A program made the position numbers and the translations under genes. The notes under the pieces were generated by a model. That model saw only the letters and a list, made by a program, of their open reading frames with translations, ran no database searches and was not told where the DNA came from. From positions 1 through 7,009 of the forward strand of contig DXSD01000096.1 in the NCBI GenBank assembly GCA_019410665.1: a stretch of DNA of 7,009 bases. The letters run 5' to 3'. This stretch comes from Fusobacterium sp. (lineage in GTDB: Bacteria > Fusobacteriota > Fusobacteriia > Fusobacteriales > Fusobacteriaceae). The stretch's first letter is position 1; each line of letters starts with the position of its first letter. Shown here piece by piece: positions 4,780 to 7,009 of this stretch.

Positions 4780-6300
4780 CTATTCCTTTTCTTTAAAATA
4801 CTCCCCAGCTATAAAAGCTACAATAACTATAAATAAAACTATTCCTGAAAAAGCAGAGCTCTCCATATATTTTTTATCAGATACTAAGGAATAATTTACT
4901 AAAGAAGCTAGTGGAATAATATCTTCTAATTGCATAGTATATGCTATTGTAAACTCTCCAAATATTACAGCAAATATCTGAAGAAAAGCAGAGATAAATA
5001 TATTCTTTAAAATAGGAAACTCTATATATCTAAAAGTTTGAAAAAAACTTTTACAATCTAACTGAGAAGCTTCTAATATCTCAACAGGAAACTTTTTTAT
5101 ATATTGATACATGAAAGAGTAACCAATTGGAATTGCTCCAACAAGATATCCTATTCCTAACAAAATCAATAAAGGAACATTAAAAAGAACATTCATATAA
5201 TATAAAGTTATTGCGAGAAAAGCTCCTGAGATTCCCATATTAGAAAAAATAATTACATCAGTTAATCTATTATAATTTTTGATAATTAAATAGATTAAAA
5301 ATACAGTTATTCCACTTACTATTATAGAAAGTATAAAAGAATTAAAAATTCCCTGTAATACTGCAAACTCCTCATTAAACTCTCTTGAAAAGAGTTTAAC
5401 GTATGCTTTCAGAGAAAATTTTCCTGTTAAATAATCTATAAAAGAAAATAAAAAAGCTAGAACTACTACTCCATATTGAAAGAGTACATAGAACCAAGAG
5501 TAAATTTTAAATATAGGATTTAATCTCTTTTTTTCCTGTTCTCCTGAAATTTCATACTCTTTTATCAACATTCCCATAGAGTTTAAAAATAAAAGAATTA
5601 TAAATTGCATTCCACCTAAAACCATAGCTTTGGAAAAATCTGCTCCTCCCATGAGAGTGTTAGCTATTTCCACTTCTATATTTGAATATTTTATTCCTCC
5701 CAAAGATAGAATTATACCTAAGCTTAGAAAACAATAGGTAAATACTAAAATAAAGGCTCTAAATATCTGTGGTAAAATAAGAGGAAGCTGTCCTCTAAAA
5801 AATACTATTAACGAGCTAGCTCCATCTATTCTCATAGATTCTCCCAATTCTTTTGGAATCTTTCTCAAACCTTCACTTATATACTTTACAAATATTGGAG
5901 AGTTATAAAAGACATTTGCTATAATTATCCCCTTCAACGAGTATAAAATATTTAACTCTTTTAAAAATGGTAAGTTAAATAGCAGAGAAAAAATAGTAAC
6001 AATAGATATTACTGGAAAGAAAAAGGGAATAAATACTAAGCCCTGTAAAAATCTTGAAAGAAAATCTTTATTGTAAGCAGAGTAATAAGCTGGAATCAAA
6101 GCAATTAGTAATGCTATTACTGTAGAGTATATCCCTTGTTCGATTGAAAATACTACTATCTCATGTATCCCTTTATCTTTTAAAATTTCTAAACTTGAAA
6201 CTTCAAAAAAATCTTTCACAAAAAAATATATTGGAATTAACCACATTACACCATAAATAAAGTTTACTAAAAATTTTTCAATCTTTTTCCCTTTTGACAT
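4780..6300 (-). CDS. Fused two-domain ABC transporter permease (iron(III)/thiamine-type)
   Basis: Inner-membrane permease of a binding-protein-dependent importer, 506 residues, made of two BPD_transp_1 halves in one chain with about 12 predicted membrane helices. Each half has an EAA loop that docks on the ATPase: ELGESMRIDGASSLIVFFRGQLPLI (about 151-175) and VEILEASQLDCKSFFQTFRYIEFPI (about 406-430). The second loop lacks the usual Gly and has Cys in the D-G position (LDCKS). Fused halves of this size are typical of ThiP (thiamine) and FbpB-type (iron(III)) permeases, and the stretch GGIKYSNIEVEIANTLMGGADFSKAMVL recalls ThiP; the substrate remains uncertain. No ATPase or solute-binding gene lies next to it: upstream is divergent holA, downstream an unrelated oxidoreductase. 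The ATG at 6298-6300 is chosen because GAGGG lies seven bases upstream; a TTG two codons earlier is too close to it. The gene ends in TAG at 4780-4782 without an obvious terminator. Confidence 0.88.
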   Translation of the reverse strand: MSKGKKIEKFLVNFIYGVMWLIPIYFFVKDFFEVSSLEILKDKGIHEIVVFSIEQGIYSTVIALLIALIPAYYSAYNKDFLSRFLQGLVFIPFFFPVISIVTIFSLLFNLPFLKELNILYSLKGIIIANVFYNSPIFVKYISEGLRKIPKELGESMRIDGASSLIVFFRGQLPLILPQIFRAFILVFTYCFLSLGIILSLGGIKYSNIEVEIANTLMGGADFSKAMVLGGMQFIILLFLNSMGMLIKEYEISGEQEKKRLNPIFKIYSWFYVLFQYGVVVLAFLFSFIDYLTGKFSLKAYVKLFSREFNEEFAVLQGIFNSFILSIIVSGITVFLIYLIIKNYNRLTDVIIFSNMGISGAFLAITLYYMNVLFNVPLLILLGIGYLVGAIPIGYSFMYQYIKKFPVEILEASQLDCKSFFQTFRYIEFPILKNIFISAFLQIFAVIFGEFTIAYTMQLEDIIPLASLVNYSLVSDKKYMESSAFSGIVLFIVIVAFIAGEYFKEKE

Positions 6301-6307
6301 TCTCAAT

Positions 6308-6312
6308 CCCTC
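6308..6312 (-). promoter_or_regulatory. Ribosome binding site deciding the permease start
   Basis: GAGGG precedes the ATG at 6298-6300 by seven bases. The in-frame TTG at 6304-6306 would be only one base from it, so the protein should start MSKGKKIEKF. Confidence 0.75.
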
Positions 6313-6331
6313 TTAATTTAAATTTATATTT

Positions 6332-6340
6332 ATTATATCA
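6332..6340 (-). promoter_or_regulatory. Extended -10 promoter of the ABC permease
   Basis: TGATATAAT on the minus strand: a perfect TATAAT (6332-6337) with an extended -10 TG (6339-6340). The hexamer 17 bp upstream (TAGCAA, 6355-6360) is a poor -35, so the promoter relies on the extended -10. The predicted start is near 6325, about 25 nt before the ATG. Confidence 0.65.
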
Positions 6341-6354
6341 GATTTCAAATTTCT

Positions 6355-6383
6355 TTGCTATTATCCTTTTCTTTTTTTATAAT
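6355..6383 (+). promoter_or_regulatory. Promoter of holA, divergent from the permease promoter
   Basis: TTGCTA (-35, 6355-6360), a 17-bp spacer and a perfect TATAAT (-10, 6378-6383). A second extended -10 candidate, TGCTATTAT, lies at 6387-6395. The -35 hexamer occupies the same bases that would be the -35 of the permease promoter on the other strand. Confidence 0.6.
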
Positions 6384-6416
6384 TTATGCTATTATTTAAT
6401 ATAAAACTAATTTTAC

Positions 6417-6423
6417 AAGGTGA
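6417..6423 (+). promoter_or_regulatory. Ribosome binding site of holA
   Basis: AAGGTGA ends four bases before the ATG at 6428-6430, fixing the start of the holA frame. Confidence 0.75.
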
Positions 6424-6427
6424 ATTT

Positions 6428-7009
6428 ATGGTATATTTTTTACATGGAGATAGTTCTCCCTTACAGATAAAATATCAGGAGATTTTAGATAAAATAAGAA
6501 GTAATAATCCTAATATTCCTGAAAAAACTTTTGATGCTTCCTTAGATGAAGTTACACTTTTTTTTGATTCAGTTTCAACAAACTCTATATTTTCTCCAAA
6601 AGAACTTATTATTTTAAAAAGAGCAGAAACTTTTAAAAATCTTGATGGTATAGCTAAATCCTTGGCAATGTATAATCTTACTCAAAAAGAAATTATTATT
6701 ATTTATGAAGAGTATCTAAATGATTTTGGTAAAATAAAAAATCCAATATCAAAAAAAACTTTAGACAGTTTTTCAGAGATTGCTGAAATTATATGTTATA
6801 GAAAAGAGAACGAGAAAAGAGCTACCATTTTTTTTCTACAACAAGAATTAAATATATCTGAGTATGAAGCAGAAAAATTTATAGAATTAGTAGGAGATGA
6901 TTTCTTTAAAATTAAAAATGAAGTGGAAAAAGTTAAAAGCTTTTTAGATGGAGAGAGTTTTTCTTTAGAAAAGGTTACTCCTATCCTTTCTATTGAAGAG
7001 GAGTTTAAT
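6428..7009 (+). CDS. holA: DNA polymerase III delta subunit (clamp loader), N-terminal part
   Basis: The first 194 codons of a gene that runs off the right edge. The delta subunit opens the sliding clamp and is the wrench of the clamp-loader complex in chromosome replication. The N-terminus MVYFLHGDSSPLQIKYQEIL matches the HolA start pattern (a hydrophobic strand, then HGDS in the degenerate P-loop position, then a Gln/Lys-rich helix). Towards the window edge, ELVGDDFFKIKNEVEKVKSFL followed by FSLEKVTPILSIEEEFN (about 158-194) matches the family's segment where a helix bearing an E-x-E-K pattern precedes the domain II/III boundary. This family diverges strongly, and the call rests on these two regions plus spacing. 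The ATG is preceded by AAGGTGA with normal spacing (6417-6423). The full protein would be expected at about 320-340 residues. It is transcribed away from the permease. Confidence 0.82.
   Translation, partial: MVYFLHGDSSPLQIKYQEILDKIRSNNPNIPEKTFDASLDEVTLFFDSVSTNSIFSPKELIILKRAETFKNLDGIAKSLAMYNLTQKEIIIIYEEYLNDFGKIKNPISKKTLDSFSEIAEIICYRKENEKRATIFFLQQELNISEYEAEKFIELVGDDFFKIKNEVEKVKSFLDGESFSLEKVTPILSIEEEFN

Overview
The window is very AT-rich. It uses AGA for arginine and A/T-ending codons throughout, and its genes have strong AGGAG/GAGGTGA-type ribosome sites. This fits Fusobacteriota, most likely Fusobacterium, although a low-GC Bacillota cannot be excluded from sequence alone. Five genes lie on the minus strand (positions 1-6300). 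A sixth, holA, is divergent on the plus strand (6428 to the right edge). The two edge genes, the cytosine methyltransferase and holA, run off the window.

Read right to left along the minus strand, the layout is as follows. A fused two-domain ABC permease (4780-6300) comes first, with a divergent promoter region separating it from holA. A Gfo/Idh/MocA oxidoreductase (3754-4710) follows, with its own promoter. Next is a compact accessory block: a promoter hard against the oxidoreductase stop codon, an approximately 80-nt non-coding RNA ending in an intrinsic terminator (3633-3714), an Abi_2/AbiF-family HEPN protein (2666-3610), and a UvrD-like helicase of reduced size (1113-2654) whose ribosome site touches the abiF stop codon. 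Last is a DNA cytosine-5 methyltransferase (1-1048) with a GTG start and its own candidate promoter.

The most interesting part is 1-3750, which looks like a small defence cluster. The abiF gene has no promoter of its own. It appears to be expressed only by readthrough of the terminator that ends the upstream RNA, an arrangement like RNA-antitoxin (type III-like) toxin-antitoxin loci. AbiF proteins are known to be associated with a conserved structured RNA and to act as RNA-antitoxin TA systems related to the ancestors of Cas13. The sequence here fits that description. What may be new is the tight coupling to a helicase that lacks most of the 2B subdomain, and a repeat of the terminator arm in the abiF leader that could form an alternative hairpin next to the Shine-Dalgarno. 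The permease, oxidoreductase and holA look like ordinary chromosomal genes. The permease has no ATPase or binding-protein partner in the window.
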